DNA from: Fictibacillus macauensis ZFHKF-1
GTDB lineage: Bacteria > Bacillota > Bacilli > Bacillales > Fictibacillaceae
Reading direction: 5' to 3'
DNA length: 64,000 nt
Assembly (NCBI RefSeq): GCF_000269865.1
Contig: NZ_AKKV01000027.1
Location: 124,001 to 188,000 of the forward strand
Shown: positions 32,713 to 42,470 of the stretch, one piece after another
Layout of the letters: every line of letters starts with the position of its first letter
How positions within the stretch are numbered: position 1 is the first letter of the stretch
Notes under the pieces: model-generated
The model's database searches: none
What the model was told of the DNA's origin: nothing
Seen by the model: only the letters and a program-made list of their open reading frames with translations
Program-made: the position numbers and the translations under genes

Positions 32713-33759
32713 ATGAGCAATCAAGGATATCATGTAGCTGTTGTCGGTGCTACCGGAGCGGTTGGACAACAGATGTTAAAAACATTACAGGAAAGAAATT
32801 TCCCTATTTCCAAACTTTCGCTTCTTGCAAGTGCACGATCCGCTGGTAAAACAGTTACTTTTAAAGGTGAAACGTATACGTTACAAGAAGCGGTACCAGA
32901 AGCTTTTGAAGGGGTAGATGTTGCCTTATTTTCTGCTGGAGGAGCTATATCTCAAAGACTAGCGCCAGAAGCTGTAAAGCGTGGAGCAATTGTTATTGAT
33001 AATACGAGCGCTTTTCGTATGACAGAAAATGTTCCTTTAGTCGTTCCAGAAGTAAATGAAAAGGATCTGCTCGATCATCAAGGAATCATCGCAAACCCTA
33101 ACTGCTCAACCATTCAAATGGTCGTTGCCCTGCAACCACTTCATGAGCAGTATGGTTTGAAAAAAGTCGTTGTGTCCACTTATCAAGCCGTTTCAGGTGC
33201 AGGGGCACAGGCCATTAATGAGTTAAAAACACAAGCGGCGGCTATTCTTGAAGAAAAACCGTTTACGCCAAACATTTTACCGTGTGCTAGCGACGAAAAA
33301 CACTATCAAATTGCCTTTAATGCTGTACCGCAAATTGATAAGTTTCAAGAAAATGGCTACACGTTTGAAGAAATGAAAATGATCAATGAAACAAAGAAAA
33401 TTATGCATATGCCGCACTTAGAAGTTGCTGCTACATGTGTGCGACTTCCTATTGAAACAGGTCATTCTGAATCGGTTTATGTAGAACTAGAAAAAGGGCA
33501 CGCCTCTGTAAAAGACGTACAGCAGTTACTAGCATCGTCAGAAGGAATTACGTTGCAGGATGATCCTAGTTCTCAAATCTATCCGATGCCAGCTGATGCT
33601 GTTGGAAAAAATGATGTATTCGTAGGAAGAATTCGTAAAGATCTTGATCGTGAAAATGCGTTTCATCTATGGGTTGTATCTGACAATTTATTAAAGGGTG
33701 CTGCTTGGAATTCTGTCCAAATTGCTGAAAGTTTAGTGAAGTTAGGTTTGTTGAACTAA
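32713..33759 (+). CDS. asd: Aspartate-semialdehyde dehydrogenase
   Basis: Reduces aspartyl phosphate to the semialdehyde that feeds lysine, diaminopimelate, threonine and dipicolinate. ATG 32713 (348 aa) follows AAAGGAGA; the upstream in-frame ATG at 32683 is not supported by homologues. VVGATGAVGQQML binds NADP; catalytic cysteine in NPNCSTIQM; VSTYQAVSGAGAQAI and GHSESVYVELE are family blocks. Followed after 20 bases by dapG. Confidence 0.98.
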   Translation: MSNQGYHVAVVGATGAVGQQMLKTLQERNFPISKLSLLASARSAGKTVTFKGETYTLQEAVPEAFEGVDVALFSAGGAISQRLAPEAVKRGAIVIDNTSAFRMTENVPLVVPEVNEKDLLDHQGIIANPNCSTIQMVVALQPLHEQYGLKKVVVSTYQAVSGAGAQAINELKTQAAAILEEKPFTPNILPCASDEKHYQIAFNAVPQIDKFQENGYTFEEMKMINETKKIMHMPHLEVAATCVRLPIETGHSESVYVELEKGHASVKDVQQLLASSEGITLQDDPSSQIYPMPADAVGKNDVFVGRIRKDLDRENAFHLWVVSDNLLKGAAWNSVQIAESLVKLGLLN

Positions 33760-33779
33760 TTAAAGAAGGTGCTATATTC

Positions 33780-35015
33780 ATGAAAATCATTGTCCAAAAA
33801 TTCGGAGGCACATCCTTAAAGGACAGTTCAAGCCGAGAAATGGCTGCGCAACACGTTGTTCGTGCAGTAAAAGAAGGATATAAAGTTGTATGTGTCGTGT
33901 CAGCGATGGGCCGTGTTGGCGATCCGTACGCAACTGATACGTTGTTAGGATTAACGAAAACATCTGGTCAAACTTTACAATCGCGGGAATATGACTTGCT
34001 GCTATCTTGTGGTGAAGTGATTTCTTCGGTCGTTTTTTCAAATTTATTGCAAAGTAAATCACTGACAGCATCAGCTATGACAGGAGCGCAAGCAGGATTT
34101 ACAACGAGTAATGACCATATGAATGCACGGATTACAGCGATGAAATGCGAGCGTCTAGTGCAAATGTTACAAGAACATGATGTTATTGTCGTTGCCGGCT
34201 TTCAAGGAGAAAATGAATTAGGTGACACGACAACACTAGGTCGCGGAGGCAGCGATACGTCTGCATCAGCACTTGGTGCGGCTCTTGGTGCTCATTTTAT
34301 TGATATTTTCACAGACGTAGAAGGCGTCATGACAGCCGATCCACGCATTGTAAAAGACGCACGTCCGTTAATGGCGGTAACGTATAATGAGATTTGTAAT
34401 ATGGCCTATCAAGGCGCTAAAGTCATTCATCCGCGTGCAGTGGAAATTGCCATGCAAGCAAAGATTCCTTTGCGCATTCGTTCCACATATTCTGAACTGC
34501 CTGGGACACTTGTCACAGCAGCTGTTGGAAAAGGTGGAGCAGGAAGTGACGTAGCCGAGCATGTTATTACGGGGATTGCTCACGTTCCTAACGTGACCCA
34601 AATTAAAGTAACGGCTCAAGACTCTAATTATGAGCTGCATAATAATGTATTTAAGGCGATGGCTCACGAGCAAATTTCTGTAGACTTTTTTAACATTTCA
34701 CCGAAAAGTATTCACTACACGGTGATGGGAGACAAAACCGCTCATGCAGAAGACGTTTTAAAGCGCCTAGATTATCAGTATGAAATTACACCAAATTGTG
34801 CAAAAGTTTCAGCTGTTGGCGCGGGCATGTCGGGCGTACCCGGCGTTACTTCAAAAATTGTCGCGGCTCTCGTTGAGGAAGATATCGATATTTTGCAATC
34901 TGCTGACTCTCATACGACCATTTGGGTGCTTGTTAAACAAGAGGATATGGTGAATGCCGTTAATGCGCTTCATCGTGTATTCGACTTGAATAAAAAACCT
35001 TCACAACCGTTGTAA
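33780..35015 (+). CDS. dapG: Aspartate kinase DapG (aspartokinase I type)
   Basis: First step of the aspartate pathway; the B. subtilis orthologue at this locus is inhibited by meso-diaminopimelate. 411 aa. KFGGTSLKDSSSRE (ATP/aspartate site), VVAGFQGENELGDTTTLGRGGSDTSA, then VEGVMTADPRIV; two C-terminal ACT domains (ITGIAHVPNVTQIKV; CAKVSAVGAGMSGVPGV). AAGAAGGTG precedes ATG 33780. Confidence 0.97.
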   Translation: MKIIVQKFGGTSLKDSSSREMAAQHVVRAVKEGYKVVCVVSAMGRVGDPYATDTLLGLTKTSGQTLQSREYDLLLSCGEVISSVVFSNLLQSKSLTASAMTGAQAGFTTSNDHMNARITAMKCERLVQMLQEHDVIVVAGFQGENELGDTTTLGRGGSDTSASALGAALGAHFIDIFTDVEGVMTADPRIVKDARPLMAVTYNEICNMAYQGAKVIHPRAVEIAMQAKIPLRIRSTYSELPGTLVTAAVGKGGAGSDVAEHVITGIAHVPNVTQIKVTAQDSNYELHNNVFKAMAHEQISVDFFNISPKSIHYTVMGDKTAHAEDVLKRLDYQYEITPNCAKVSAVGAGMSGVPGVTSKIVAALVEEDIDILQSADSHTTIWVLVKQEDMVNAVNALHRVFDLNKKPSQPL

Positions 35016-35051
35016 TACGTGAGGAAAACTAAAGAATCGAAGGAGCGAATG

Positions 35052-35936
35052 ATGATGCATTTTGGAAAAGTAAGTACGGCAATGGTGACACCGTTTGATA
35101 GCAAAGGAAATATTGATTTTCAAAAAACAACGAAACTGATTAATTACTTAATTGAACACGGCTCTGATAGCCTTGTGATTGCAGGAACAACAGGCGAGTC
35201 TCCAACCCTTTCTAATGAGGAGAAGCTCGCGTTGTTTCGACATGCTGTCAAGGTAGTAGACAAGCGTGTGCCAGTAATTGCAGGAACTGGTAGCAATAAT
35301 ACGAAAGCATCGATTGAACTTTCTCAAAAAGCAGAACAAGCTGGTGTTGATGCGATTATGATCGTTGCGCCTTATTATAATAAGCCAAGCCAAGAAGGTA
35401 TTATTGCTCATTTTCAAGCCATTGCAAAAGCAGTTACGCTACCGATTATGGCGTATAATGTTCCCGGCCGCACGGTTGTTAGCATGACGCCAGAAACAGT
35501 TGTAGCTCTCGCAAAGCTTCCTAACGTTATTGCGGTAAAAGAAGCAGGTGGTAACTTAGGAGATATGAGTCAAATTATTGAACAAACGCCAGAAGATTTT
35601 AACTTATACAGTGGTGATGACGGGCTAACATTGCCTGCTCTTGCTGTGGGAGCTAGTGGAATTGTATCCGTTGCTTCACACGTCATTGGTGATGAGATGC
35701 AAGCTATGATTGCTCACTTTGAGTCAGGTCAAGTAAAAGAAGCAGCAGCGCTTCACCGTAAATTATTGCCGGTAATGGATGAGCTATTTAAAGCACCAAG
35801 TCCTGCACCTGTAAAAACAGCCTTGCAACTGCGTGGCTTAGACGTTGGCAGTGTCCGCTTGCCGCTTTTACCACTCAATCAAGAACAACGAACCGCACTT
35901 TCAACGGTATTAGACACACTCAAAATAAAAGCGTAA
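35052..35936 (+). CDS. dapA: 4-hydroxy-tetrahydrodipicolinate synthase
   Basis: Condenses pyruvate with aspartate semialdehyde; its product goes to lysine/diaminopimelate and to DpaAB for spore dipicolinate. AAGGAG at 35040-35045 is six bases before ATG 35052; ATGs at 35049 and 35055 are also in frame. About 294 aa. TGESPTLSNEEK, GTGSNNTKAS, APYYNKPSQEG, YNVPGRT and the Schiff-base lysine in AVKEAGGNLGD. Last gene of asd-dapG-dapA. Confidence 0.98.
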   Translation: MMHFGKVSTAMVTPFDSKGNIDFQKTTKLINYLIEHGSDSLVIAGTTGESPTLSNEEKLALFRHAVKVVDKRVPVIAGTGSNNTKASIELSQKAEQAGVDAIMIVAPYYNKPSQEGIIAHFQAIAKAVTLPIMAYNVPGRTVVSMTPETVVALAKLPNVIAVKEAGGNLGDMSQIIEQTPEDFNLYSGDDGLTLPALAVGASGIVSVASHVIGDEMQAMIAHFESGQVKEAAALHRKLLPVMDELFKAPSPAPVKTALQLRGLDVGSVRLPLLPLNQEQRTALSTVLDTLKIKA

Positions 35937-35972
35937 ACAGACTAAGATAAGAGATCATCAGACTCTGAAAAA

Positions 35973-35998
35973 AGGGTAGCCATTGGCTGCTCTTTTTT
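35973..35998 (+). terminator. Rho-independent terminator after dapA
   Basis: AGGGTAGCC (35973-35981) pairs with GGCTGCTCT (35985-35993), two G-T pairs, three-base loop, then TTTTT. Confidence 0.8.
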
Positions 35999-36019
35999 AT
36001 AATGACAATGTGCTTCTCC

Positions 36020-36049
36020 TTGTATTCGCTTTCCAACATACGCTATAAT
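36020..36049 (+). promoter_or_regulatory. Sigma-A-type promoter for rnjB
   Basis: TTGTAT (36020-36025), 18-base spacer, TATAAT (36044-36049), about 70 bases before the rnjB start. Confidence 0.65.
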
Positions 36050-36117
36050 ATAACTAAGTGATGTGAACGGATAACGACATAAGATACATAACACTTACAA
36101 CTAGGAGGATTATTACA

Positions 36118-37791
36118 TTGACAACTAAACAACCAAATATGGATAAAGTAAAAGTTTTTGCACTGGGCGGAGTAGGAGAAATCGGCAAAAACATGTACGT
36201 TGTAGAGTCAGGCGAAGACATTTTTGTTCTAGACGCAGGCCTCATGTTTCCGCAAGAGGAAATGCTCGGAATTGATATTGTCATTCCTGACGTAACGTAT
36301 CTTGTTCAAAACGAAGAACGCGTGAAGGGGATTTTTCTTACGCATGCTCATGAAGACCACATTGGCGGCCTTCCTTATATTTTAAAACAACTATCTGTAC
36401 CTGTGTATGGTACGAAGCTAACGTTGGGTCTTGTAGAGGCTAAGCTAAAAGAAGCTGGCATTCATAGAAGCACAAAAACGGTGCTTGTTACGCGAGAAAC
36501 GGTCCTTCCGTTTGGCGCGAACAAAGTATCCTTTTTCGGTACGAACCATAGCATTCCTGATTCTGTTGGAATTGCTGTTCATACGCCACAGGGAATTGTT
36601 GTAAATACGGGCGATTTTAAAATTGATCAATCACCAATTGATGGTAAACATACTGATTTTGCGCGAATTTCTAAGCTCGCTAATAAAGGTGTTCTCTGCT
36701 TATTATCCGATAGCACAAATGCCGAACGACCTGGCATGACAGGCTCTGAAAAATCAGTTGGTCATGAAATTGATTCGGTATTCGCACAAGCAAAAGGACG
36801 TGTCATTATTGCGTCGTTTGCTTCGAATGTTCACCGTGTTCAACAAATCTTTACAGCAGCTGCAAAAAGTAATCGTAAAGTAGTGATTACAGGGCGGAGC
36901 ATGATAAAGGTTGTTGAAATTGCCTCTGATTTAGGTTACTTAACCATTGAAAAAGATAGTATTATTTCAATTGATCAAATGAATAACTATGCAGAAGATC
37001 GCATTGCTATTTTAACGACGGGAAGTCAAGGAGAGCAGATGGCGGCCCTTTCTAGAATGGCTCATAAAGCGCATAGACAAATTGCGATTCGTCATAGTGA
37101 TACGATTGTGATTGCAGCGACACCGATTCCGGGCAATGAACGATCTGTAGCACGCATTGTTGATTTATTAATGCGCACTGGAGCGGAGGTCATTTTTGGT
37201 CAACGAAAAGTCCACGTCTCTGGGCATGGTAGTCAAGAAGAACTAAAGTTAATGCTGAGCCTCATGAAACCAAAGTATTTTATTCCAGTGCATGGAGAGT
37301 TTAAAATGCAAATGGCTCACAAATCTTTAGCGCTTGAAGTAGGCGTAGCAGAAGATCATATTTTTATTGTGGAAAAAGGTGAAGTCGTTGAATTTACGGA
37401 TGGTGTCGCCAAACGTTTCGGAAAAGTTCCTTCGGGCAATGTGTTAGTAGACGGTCTTGGCGTTGGTGATATTGGTAATATTGTGTTACGCGACCGTAAA
37501 TTGCTATCACAGGATGGGATTCTCGTTGTCGTTGTAACGATTAGCAAAGCCAGTAACCAAATAATTTCTGGTCCCGAAATTATTTCGCGTGGATTTGTAT
37601 ATGTACGAGAAAGCGAGCAACTTCTGCAAGAAGCAAATGCACTTGTTAAAGAAGTGTTAGCTAAATGTATGCAAGAAAAGGTAAAAGATTGGTCGTCACT
37701 AAAGTCCAATATGCGTGATTCGCTCAGTCAATATTTATTTGAAAAAACGCGTCGTCGTCCAATGATTATGCCGATTATTATGGAAATCTAA
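36118..37791 (+). CDS. rnjB: Ribonuclease J family protein at the rnjB (RNase J2) locus
   Basis: 5'-3' exo/endoribonuclease of the beta-CASP metallo-beta-lactamase group. TTG start 36118 with AGGAGG upstream, 557 aa. Motif II is THAHEDHIGG, fully intact; NTGDFKID, SDSTNAERPG, FASNVHRVQQ (beta-CASP) and HVSGHGSQEELKLML with HGEFKMQ complete the site. B. subtilis RNase J2, encoded at this position after dapA, has the degraded motif HGHEHAIG and is nearly inactive. By sequence this copy should be catalytic. Whether a separate RNase J1 exists lies outside the window. Confidence 0.93.
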   Translation: MTTKQPNMDKVKVFALGGVGEIGKNMYVVESGEDIFVLDAGLMFPQEEMLGIDIVIPDVTYLVQNEERVKGIFLTHAHEDHIGGLPYILKQLSVPVYGTKLTLGLVEAKLKEAGIHRSTKTVLVTRETVLPFGANKVSFFGTNHSIPDSVGIAVHTPQGIVVNTGDFKIDQSPIDGKHTDFARISKLANKGVLCLLSDSTNAERPGMTGSEKSVGHEIDSVFAQAKGRVIIASFASNVHRVQQIFTAAAKSNRKVVITGRSMIKVVEIASDLGYLTIEKDSIISIDQMNNYAEDRIAILTTGSQGEQMAALSRMAHKAHRQIAIRHSDTIVIAATPIPGNERSVARIVDLLMRTGAEVIFGQRKVHVSGHGSQEELKLMLSLMKPKYFIPVHGEFKMQMAHKSLALEVGVAEDHIFIVEKGEVVEFTDGVAKRFGKVPSGNVLVDGLGVGDIGNIVLRDRKLLSQDGILVVVVTISKASNQIISGPEIISRGFVYVRESEQLLQEANALVKEVLAKCMQEKVKDWSSLKSNMRDSLSQYLFEKTRRRPMIMPIIMEI

Positions 37792-37797
37792 TGTGAG

Positions 37798-37827
37798 AAA
37801 ACCTACAGAGATGTAGGTTTTTTCTTT
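37798..37827 (+). terminator. Rho-independent terminator after rnjB
   Basis: AAAACCTACA (37798-37807), GAGA loop, TGTAGGTTTT (37812-37821), then TTCTTTTT. Confidence 0.85.
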
Positions 37828-37900
37828 TTCTATTTGGAAGCAAATGCATGAAAAAGAATCCCACGTTCATACTAAAAGAAAGTATAAAGGGGGTTCATGT

Positions 37901-38656
37901 ATGCCAGATGAGATGGGCAATGAGGAACAAGAGCCTAAACAGCCAAATCAAGAGCAACAACCGGATCAGAATAGTTTAATTGGAAAACTGCAATCACTCG
38001 GTCAAACGAATGTTCCACAAATGGAAGGCTCCAATATCCATTGTTTAACGATTGTCGGCCAAATTGAAGGACATGTTCAGCTTCCGCCAAATAATAAGAC
38101 GACGAAATATGAGCATTTAATTCCACAGCTTGTAGCTATTGAACAAAATCCGAAAATCGAAGGCTTATTAATCATATTAAATACCGTTGGCGGCGACGTC
38201 GAAGCGGGACTGGCTATTTCAGAAATGATTGCGTCTTTATCAAAGCCAACGGTTTCGCTCGTATTAGGAGGCGGCCATTCCATTGGCGTTCCAATTGCAG
38301 TGTCTGCTCGCCATTCCTATATCGCTGAAACCGCTACTATGACGATTCATCCAGTCCGTTTAACGGGCCTCGTCATTGGCGTTCCACAAACATTTGAATA
38401 TTTAGATAAGATGCAAGAACGCGTCATTAACTTTGTAACGAGTCATTCAGGCATTACAGAAGAAAAATTCAAAGAACTTATGTTTTCAAAAGGAAATTTA
38501 ACGAGAGACATTGGAACAAACGTTATTGGGAAAGATGCGGTCGCTTACGGTCTTATTAACGAAGTAGGAGGAGTAGGCCAAGCGATTGCTAAGCTAAATG
38601 AACTGATGGAAGCGTATAAAAAAGAGCGCGATGATGCAAGTGAGGTGGTTCAGTGA
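37901..38656 (+). CDS. tepA: TepA, ClpP-like serine protease of spore outgrowth
   Basis: ClpP/crotonase-fold peptidase (YmfB), implicated in B. subtilis spore outgrowth and earlier named a translocation enhancer. ATG 37901 (251 aa) follows AAAGGGGG; the longer frame from 37844 is not conserved. Variable Gln-rich N-terminus, then [36 protein letters not shown], the catalytic serine region [14 protein letters not shown] and [12 protein letters not shown] with the histidine. Overlaps ylzJ by four bases. Confidence 0.95.
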   Translation: MPDEMGNEEQEPKQPNQEQQPDQNSLIGKLQSLGQTNVPQMEGSNIHCLTIVGQIEGHVQLPPNNKTTKYEHLIPQLVAIEQNPKIEGLLIILNTVGGDVEAGLAISEMIASLSKPTVSLVLGGGHSIGVPIAVSARHSYIAETATMTIHPVRLTGLVIGVPQTFEYLDKMQERVINFVTSHSGITEEKFKELMFSKGNLTRDIGTNVIGKDAVAYGLINEVGGVGQAIAKLNELMEAYKKERDDASEVVQ

Positions 38657-38895
38657 TTTTATATACGATGATGCCACACGATGTATTGTTTCCTGCTGAT
38701 CAAACAGAGAGTAAGCAACAACAAGAGCAGTGGTTGACGTATAAAGGGGTCCCAGTGACAGTCGTTCAAACATCACCGGACCACTATCAAATTGTTCGGG
38801 TGATGAGTACCGATCCCGCTCATTACTTACTGTCATCATGCTGTCCGGGTACGATTATTTCTTCCTCCCTTTCAGTAAGCAATAGAAAAGAATAG
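38653..38895 (+). CDS. ylzJ: YlzJ-like small protein
   Basis: 80 residues beginning [14 protein letters not shown] with [10 protein letters not shown] and [10 protein letters not shown], the YlzJ pattern. GTG start 38653 overlaps the tepA stop, so translation is probably coupled. No known function; conserved between tepA and spoIIIE in Bacillaceae. Its last 15 residues ([11 protein letters not shown]) are poorly conserved. Confidence 0.85.
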   Translation: MILYTMMPHDVLFPADQTESKQQQEQWLTYKGVPVTVVQTSPDHYQIVRVMSTDPAHYLLSSCCPGTIISSSLSVSNRKE

Positions 38896-38911
38896 GACAT
38901 CATGCTATACT
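38883..38911 (+). promoter_or_regulatory. Possible sigma-A-type promoter for spoIIIE
   Basis: TAGAAA (38883-38888), 17-base spacer, TATACT (38906-38911) with extended TGC. The -35 is imperfect. Transcription would begin at the base of the hairpin at 38918. Confidence 0.45.
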
Positions 38912-38917
38912 AGAAGA

Positions 38918-38954
38918 AAAGCAGCCTCGTATTTCGTGGCTGCTTTCGTTAGTT
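38918..38954 (+). terminator. Hairpin between ylzJ and spoIIIE
   Basis: AAAGCAGCC (38918-38926) pairs with GGCTGCTTT (38938-38946) over an 11-base loop; the T tract after it is short (TTTCGTTAGTTTT). Probable weak terminator of tepA-ylzJ. Confidence 0.55.
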
Positions 38955-38973
38955 TTAAGACGGAGGTGAGGGA

Positions 38974-41307
38974 ATGGCGAAACGAAATAAAAAAAGCGCC
39001 AAAAAGAAAGCATCCGCCTGGAAAGAGCAGCTAAGCTTTGAGTTGGCGGGACTGTTGCTTTTAGCATTAACGCTGCTTGCATTAGCAAAGATGGGTAAAG
39101 TTGGACTTGCCTTTGTACAATTCTTACGGTTTTTTAGTGGAGAATGGTACGGTGTATTGCTTGTTGGAACGCTAGTTATTGCCATTTATTTAATTTGGAA
39201 GCGCGCTACGCCTCCACTTTGGAATCGACGCTTAGCAGGTGTCTATTTATTTTACGGCGCTATGCTCATATTTAGCCATTTGCGTTTATTTTCATTGCTA
39301 TCAGCAACAGGAAAATGGCAGGAACGTTCTGTGCTTCGCAATACATGGGAGCTATATTGGAACGCGTTGTCCCATCAAGGTACAGGTGATTTAGGAGGCG
39401 GAATGATTGGCGCACTTGGATTTGCCACTTTTCATTTTTTATTTGGCACAAAAGGATCTGCCGTCATCTTACTCTTTATCATGATTGTGGCTGTTATATT
39501 AGTAACGGGAAAATCACTATCCGGTGTTATTTCTATCATTGCACAAGGATTAAATAAAGGGTTATCCACTACATATGAAAAACTACAAGAGGTAAATAAA
39601 GCCCGTAAAGAAGCAAAAAAAGAACCACCTACACCAAAATCAACGACCAGAGCGAAAGAAGAATCTCCTGCTGAACAGGTGATTACGGCACATGATTACG
39701 ATGAACCGATTATTGAAGATTTTACACGCAATGACATGCAGCAAGAGGAGTCCGCTGTGCAATTAAAGTTTGGTTCAAAGGGTTTTGAAGAAGAGCAAGC
39801 GGTCTCACCCGAAGAAATGGTCATCCCGGCGGCAACGTTTCTTGAAGAAGCCGAACATAATGAGAATTATCATTTACCATCTCTTGAGTTATTATTGCGT
39901 CCAAAAGCAACAGGACAACATAAAGAACGACAGCATGCTTCAAGTAAAAGCAATGCGAAAAAGCTGGAAAAAACATTCGATAGTTTTGGGGTAAAAGCGC
40001 GAGTGTTAAAGGTTCATCTCGGTCCAGCGGTTACGAAGTATGAAGTGTATCCTGATGTTGGGGTAAAGGTGAGTAAAATCGTTAACTTAGCCGATGATAT
40101 CGCGCTTGCACTTGCCGCTAAAGATATTCGTATTGAAGCACCTATTCCTGGAAAGTCTGCTGTAGGCATTGAGGTACCTAATCAAGAAGTATCGATGGTT
40201 ACATTGCGAGAAGTGTTAGAATCGAATCAATTTCAAACGCAATCTACCCCTCTTTCCATTGGATTAGGCCGTGATATTTCGGGTGAGCCCATCGTAGCAG
40301 AATTATCAAAAATGCCTCACTTACTAGTAGCTGGTGCGACGGGAAGCGGTAAAAGTGTTTGTATTAATGGCATTATTACAAGTATCCTTATGAAAGCAAA
40401 GCCTCATGAAGTGAAAATGATGATGATTGATCCTAAAATGGTAGAACTAAACGTTTACAATGGTGTGCCTCATTTATTAGCACCGGTTGTTACGGAACCG
40501 AAAAAAGCGGCACAAGCGCTCAAACGGGTTGTTTCAGAAATGGAACGTCGGTATGATTTATTTTCACATAGTGGCACACGAAATATTGAAGGTTATAACG
40601 ATAGCATTCGCAGGTATAATCAAGAAAACGAAGGGAAGCAGCCTACTCTGCCTTATATTGTCGTTATTGTAGATGAGCTTGCTGACCTTATGATGGTCGC
40701 TTCCGGTGATGTAGAGGATGCAATCATACGTTTAGCACAAATGGCACGGGCCGCTGGAATTCATTTAATTATTGCCACCCAACGACCAAGTGTTGATGTT
40801 ATTACCGGTATAATTAAAGCGAATATCCCTTCTAGAATTGCATTTAGTGTGTCTTCACAAACCGATTCACGAACCATTTTAGATATGGGAGGCGCTGAAA
40901 AGCTTCTTGGACGAGGAGATATGTTATTTTTACCATCTGGTTCGTCTAAACCAACCCGCATTCAAGGGGCTTTTTTATCCGATCAGGAAGTCGAAAAAGT
41001 AGTGGACTTTGTCATTTCTCAGCAAAAAGCACAATATCAAAAAGAAATGATTCCAACCGATGAGCCTACAGTTATGGCAACTGAGAACGAAGATGAGTTA
41101 TTTGACGATGCTGTCAAGCTCGTAGTTGACATGCAAACGGCTTCGGTGTCCATGCTGCAACGGCGCTTTCGCGTAGGGTATTCAAGAGCAGCGCGCTTAG
41201 TCGATGCCATGGAAGCTAAAGGAATTATCGGACCATACGAAGGCAGTAAGCCACGTGAGGTTCTTATTACTTCATTACCAGATTCTTCGCAAGCATCAAA
41301 TCATTAA
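38974..41307 (+). CDS. spoIIIE: DNA translocase SpoIIIE/FtsK
   Basis: Pumps the chromosome into the forespore and clears septal DNA. 777 aa. Basic N-terminus, four membrane segments up to about residue 180, an acidic/polar linker to about 310, then the motor: alpha-beta region [21 protein letters not shown], Walker [10 protein letters not shown] near 450, Walker [24 protein letters not shown], and a C-terminal winged-helix gamma domain ([21 protein letters not shown]) that reads SRS/KOPS-type sites. GGAGGTGAGG precedes ATG 38974. The locus and full sequence match SpoIIIE rather than a second FtsK. Confidence 0.96.
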   Translation: MAKRNKKSAKKKASAWKEQLSFELAGLLLLALTLLALAKMGKVGLAFVQFLRFFSGEWYGVLLVGTLVIAIYLIWKRATPPLWNRRLAGVYLFYGAMLIFSHLRLFSLLSATGKWQERSVLRNTWELYWNALSHQGTGDLGGGMIGALGFATFHFLFGTKGSAVILLFIMIVAVILVTGKSLSGVISIIAQGLNKGLSTTYEKLQEVNKARKEAKKEPPTPKSTTRAKEESPAEQVITAHDYDEPIIEDFTRNDMQQEESAVQLKFGSKGFEEEQAVSPEEMVIPAATFLEEAEHNENYHLPSLELLLRPKATGQHKERQHASSKSNAKKLEKTFDSFGVKARVLKVHLGPAVTKYEVYPDVGVKVSKIVNLADDIALALAAKDIRIEAPIPGKSAVGIEVPNQEVSMVTLREVLESNQFQTQSTPLSIGLGRDISGEPIVAELSKMPHLLVAGATGSGKSVCINGIITSILMKAKPHEVKMMMIDPKMVELNVYNGVPHLLAPVVTEPKKAAQALKRVVSEMERRYDLFSHSGTRNIEGYNDSIRRYNQENEGKQPTLPYIVVIVDELADLMMVASGDVEDAIIRLAQMARAAGIHLIIATQRPSVDVITGIIKANIPSRIAFSVSSQTDSRTILDMGGAEKLLGRGDMLFLPSGSSKPTRIQGAFLSDQEVEKVVDFVISQQKAQYQKEMIPTDEPTVMATENEDELFDDAVKLVVDMQTASVSMLQRRFRVGYSRAARLVDAMEAKGIIGPYEGSKPREVLITSLPDSSQASNH

Positions 41308-41312
41308 CAATC

Positions 41313-41357
41313 GCCACAGAACTTCAAACACTTCGTTTGAAGTTCTGTGGCTTTATT
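41313..41357 (+). terminator. Strong terminator after spoIIIE
   Basis: A perfect 17-bp stem, 41313-41329 with 41335-41351, five-base loop ACTTC, followed by TTTATTGTT. Confidence 0.85.
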
Positions 41358-41490
41358 GTTAGAAAAGCATGTCCTCTTTTCATTCAGCGAGCGTTTGAAA
41401 ACGTGACAACATGTTAGAAAAATCAAAAAAGTCCTTGATAACAAAGGGTTTTATGAAAAGAAGTAAGACATCAGATGATTTTAAATTTTC

Positions 41491-41503
41491 GGTTAATTTA
41501 ACC
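41491..41503. promoter_or_regulatory. 13-bp palindrome, candidate operator for YmfC
   Basis: GGTTAATTTAACC is a perfect dyad around a central T, about 150 bases upstream of the GntR-family gene. GntR/HutC repressors often bind such sites in their own upstream region; binding is inferred only. Confidence 0.4.
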
Positions 41504-41655
41504 AATTAAAAAAATATATAAAAATAGTATTTATTTCTCATAAAAAAAATGATATATTTATGTCGATTCTGATAAATCCATAGTACAAAAAGATTACAAC
41601 GAAAAAACTGGGTATTTAGACTTAGTTTTTGTAGGTTGTTGAGGTGAAGATAAAC

Positions 41656-42381
41656 GTGTCAATTAAGACGGACCATCGTCTCTTATATTTAAAAGTCATA
41701 GAAAAATTAAAAGCTGATATTGAAGAAGGTAAGTATGAAGAAGGAGAGAAGCTTCCGTCTGAATTCGAACTGTCGAAACAGCTCGGTATTAGTCGAGCAA
41801 CGTTGCGTGAAGCGCTTCGCATTCTTGAAGATGAAAACGTACTCATCCGCAAACACGGTGTTGGGACATTTGTTCGGACGCGAGCTCTTTTTTCATCTGG
41901 AATTGAAGAATTATTTAGCGTAACGGAAATGATTGAACGAGCTGGAAAAAAAGCAGCCACTGTTTTTATATCGTCTGTTTCTATACCAGCCGTTGATGAG
42001 TTAAAGAATAAATTCAATATGGATCATGAAGAAATGCTTCATGTAATCGAACGGGTGAGGACCGCGGATGGGGAACCGGTTGTCTACTGTATCGATCATA
42101 TACCGGAAGCGCTTATGCCAGAAGGGGTCCAACATAAATACGTTTCACTATTAGAAATGTTAGAAAAAGAGGCTGGCAAGCGCATCATGTATGCCGTAAC
42201 AAATATTGAACCTTTAGGTTATCATGATCGCATCTCCGAAGTATTGCAATGTCCTGAAGAAGCAGCTTTACTCGTATTAAAACAAGTTCATTACGATCAA
42301 CACGATGAACCGATTTTATATTCTTGCAATTACTTTAGAGCGGATAAGTTCAATTTCACAGTCGTTCGTAAACGCTTATAG
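41656..42381 (+). CDS. ymfC: GntR/HutC-family transcriptional regulator YmfC
   Basis: 241 aa from GTG 41656 (TTGAGGTGA about ten bases upstream), giving [14 protein letters not shown] as in B. subtilis YmfC; an in-frame GTG at 41644 lies in the binding site. N-terminal winged helix: [29 protein letters not shown] and HGVGTFV. C-terminal UTRA effector domain: [26 protein letters not shown] to the end. It stands just before a nucleoside-type ABC importer, so it probably controls that operon; the effector is unknown. Confidence 0.92.
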   Translation: MSIKTDHRLLYLKVIEKLKADIEEGKYEEGEKLPSEFELSKQLGISRATLREALRILEDENVLIRKHGVGTFVRTRALFSSGIEELFSVTEMIERAGKKAATVFISSVSIPAVDELKNKFNMDHEEMLHVIERVRTADGEPVVYCIDHIPEALMPEGVQHKYVSLLEMLEKEAGKRIMYAVTNIEPLGYHDRISEVLQCPEEAALLVLKQVHYDQHDEPILYSCNYFRADKFNFTVVRKRL

Positions 42382-42428
42382 CGTTGACTACTTTTAGGGG
42401 GTGATGTGCCGAATTCTTTAGAACTAGC

Positions 42429-42436
42429 GTCATGAC
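42429..42436. promoter_or_regulatory. Short palindrome GTCATGAC before the BMP lipoprotein gene
   Basis: An 8-base perfect palindrome 35 bases before the lipoprotein start, in the 89-base gap after ymfC. It could be a repressor half-site arrangement but is too short to be sure. Confidence 0.25.
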
Positions 42437-42470
42437 ACGATCTGCATAAAAAAATTAGGGGGAACTGAAA

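Larger units (their letters stand above)
41308..41655 (+). other. 348-bp intergenic region between spoIIIE and ymfC
   Basis: Holds the spoIIIE terminator (41313-41357), then A+T-rich DNA with no credible gene. A perfect 13-base dyad sits at 41491-41503. A weak promoter-like pair TTTATT (41530-41535) and TATATT (41553-41558), 17 bases apart, may serve ymfC. Confidence 0.6.
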
